Origin: an uncultured Oscillospiraceae bacterium
Lineage (GTDB): Bacteria; Bacillota; Clostridia; Oscillospirales; Oscillospiraceae
Direction of reading: 5' to 3'
Length of the DNA: 5,643 bases
NCBI GenBank assembly: GCA_934623545.1
Contig: CAKTVN010000115.1
Span: 1 to 5,643, forward strand
Shown here: positions 5,569 through 5,643 of the stretch, one piece after another
Position numbering within the stretch: position 1 is the first letter of the stretch
How the letters are laid out: each line of letters opens with the position of its first letter
The notes under the pieces: model-generated
The model's input: the letters and a program-made list of their open reading frames with translations, nothing else
What the model was told of the DNA's origin: nothing
The model's database searches: none
Program-made: the position numbers and the translations under genes

Positions 5569-5643
5569 TGGAGCTGGTGGACGGACTTGAACCCCCGACC
5601 TGCTGATTACAAATCAGCTGCTCTACCAACTGAGCTACACCAG
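5569..5643 (-). tRNA. tRNA-Thr (anticodon TGT), missing its first base at the window edge
   Basis: 75 of 76 bases are present; the 5' G that pairs with the last acceptor base would be at 5644. The acceptor stem (G)CTGGTG pairs with CACCAGC, followed by discriminator T and an encoded CCA. The anticodon stem GCTGA/TCAGC holds the loop TTTGTAA, which reads TGT. The T-stem is imperfect, GGGGG against CCGTC, giving a G-G mismatch (51-63) and a G-U pair (50-64). It is the first gene in this window of the minus-strand tRNA operon, whose promoter lies outside. Confidence 0.95.

Overview
The window looks like ordinary chromosomal DNA from a GC-rich Firmicute, most likely a gut-type clostridium (inference). 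The supporting signs are RNase Y, strong AGGAGG-type ribosome binding sites, sigma-A-like promoters, a BirA carrying an N-terminal DNA-binding domain, a BioY biotin transporter subunit, and tRNA genes with encoded CCA. I see no phage, transposase, CRISPR array or defence genes.

Layout from left to right. Positions 1-171 are non-coding and hold a long imperfect palindrome plus a second hairpin. Next, on the minus strand, is rny (membrane-anchored RNase Y), with its terminator at 175-197 and a promoter about 120 bp upstream of its start. Also on the minus strand is bioY, which has its own terminator. bioY is divergent from birA (plus strand). The gap between them carries a clear BirA operator, two interleaved promoters facing opposite ways, and an approximately 11-bp degenerate tandem repeat in the birA leader. 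birA converges on a minus-strand gene for an unrecognised lipoprotein. To its right lie a terminator hairpin, an A/T-rich inverted repeat, and a minus-strand tRNA-Thr(TGT)-tRNA-Tyr(GTA) pair with its terminator. The tRNA-Thr lacks only its first base at the window edge.

Functional unit. bioY and birA form a biotin salvage and sensing module. BioY captures biotin. BirA charges it onto carboxylases and, when biotin is plentiful, is expected to bind the operator and silence bioY. The -35 of the proposed birA promoter lies inside the same operator, so birA may repress itself. rny, the lipoprotein gene and the tRNAs appear to be independent transcription units.

No obviously new system is present. 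The best leads are the 11-bp-periodic array in the birA leader, the extended operator with interleaved promoters, the left-edge palindrome whose plus-strand RNA folds far better than the minus, and a duplicated terminator arm beside an inverted repeat next to the tRNAs.
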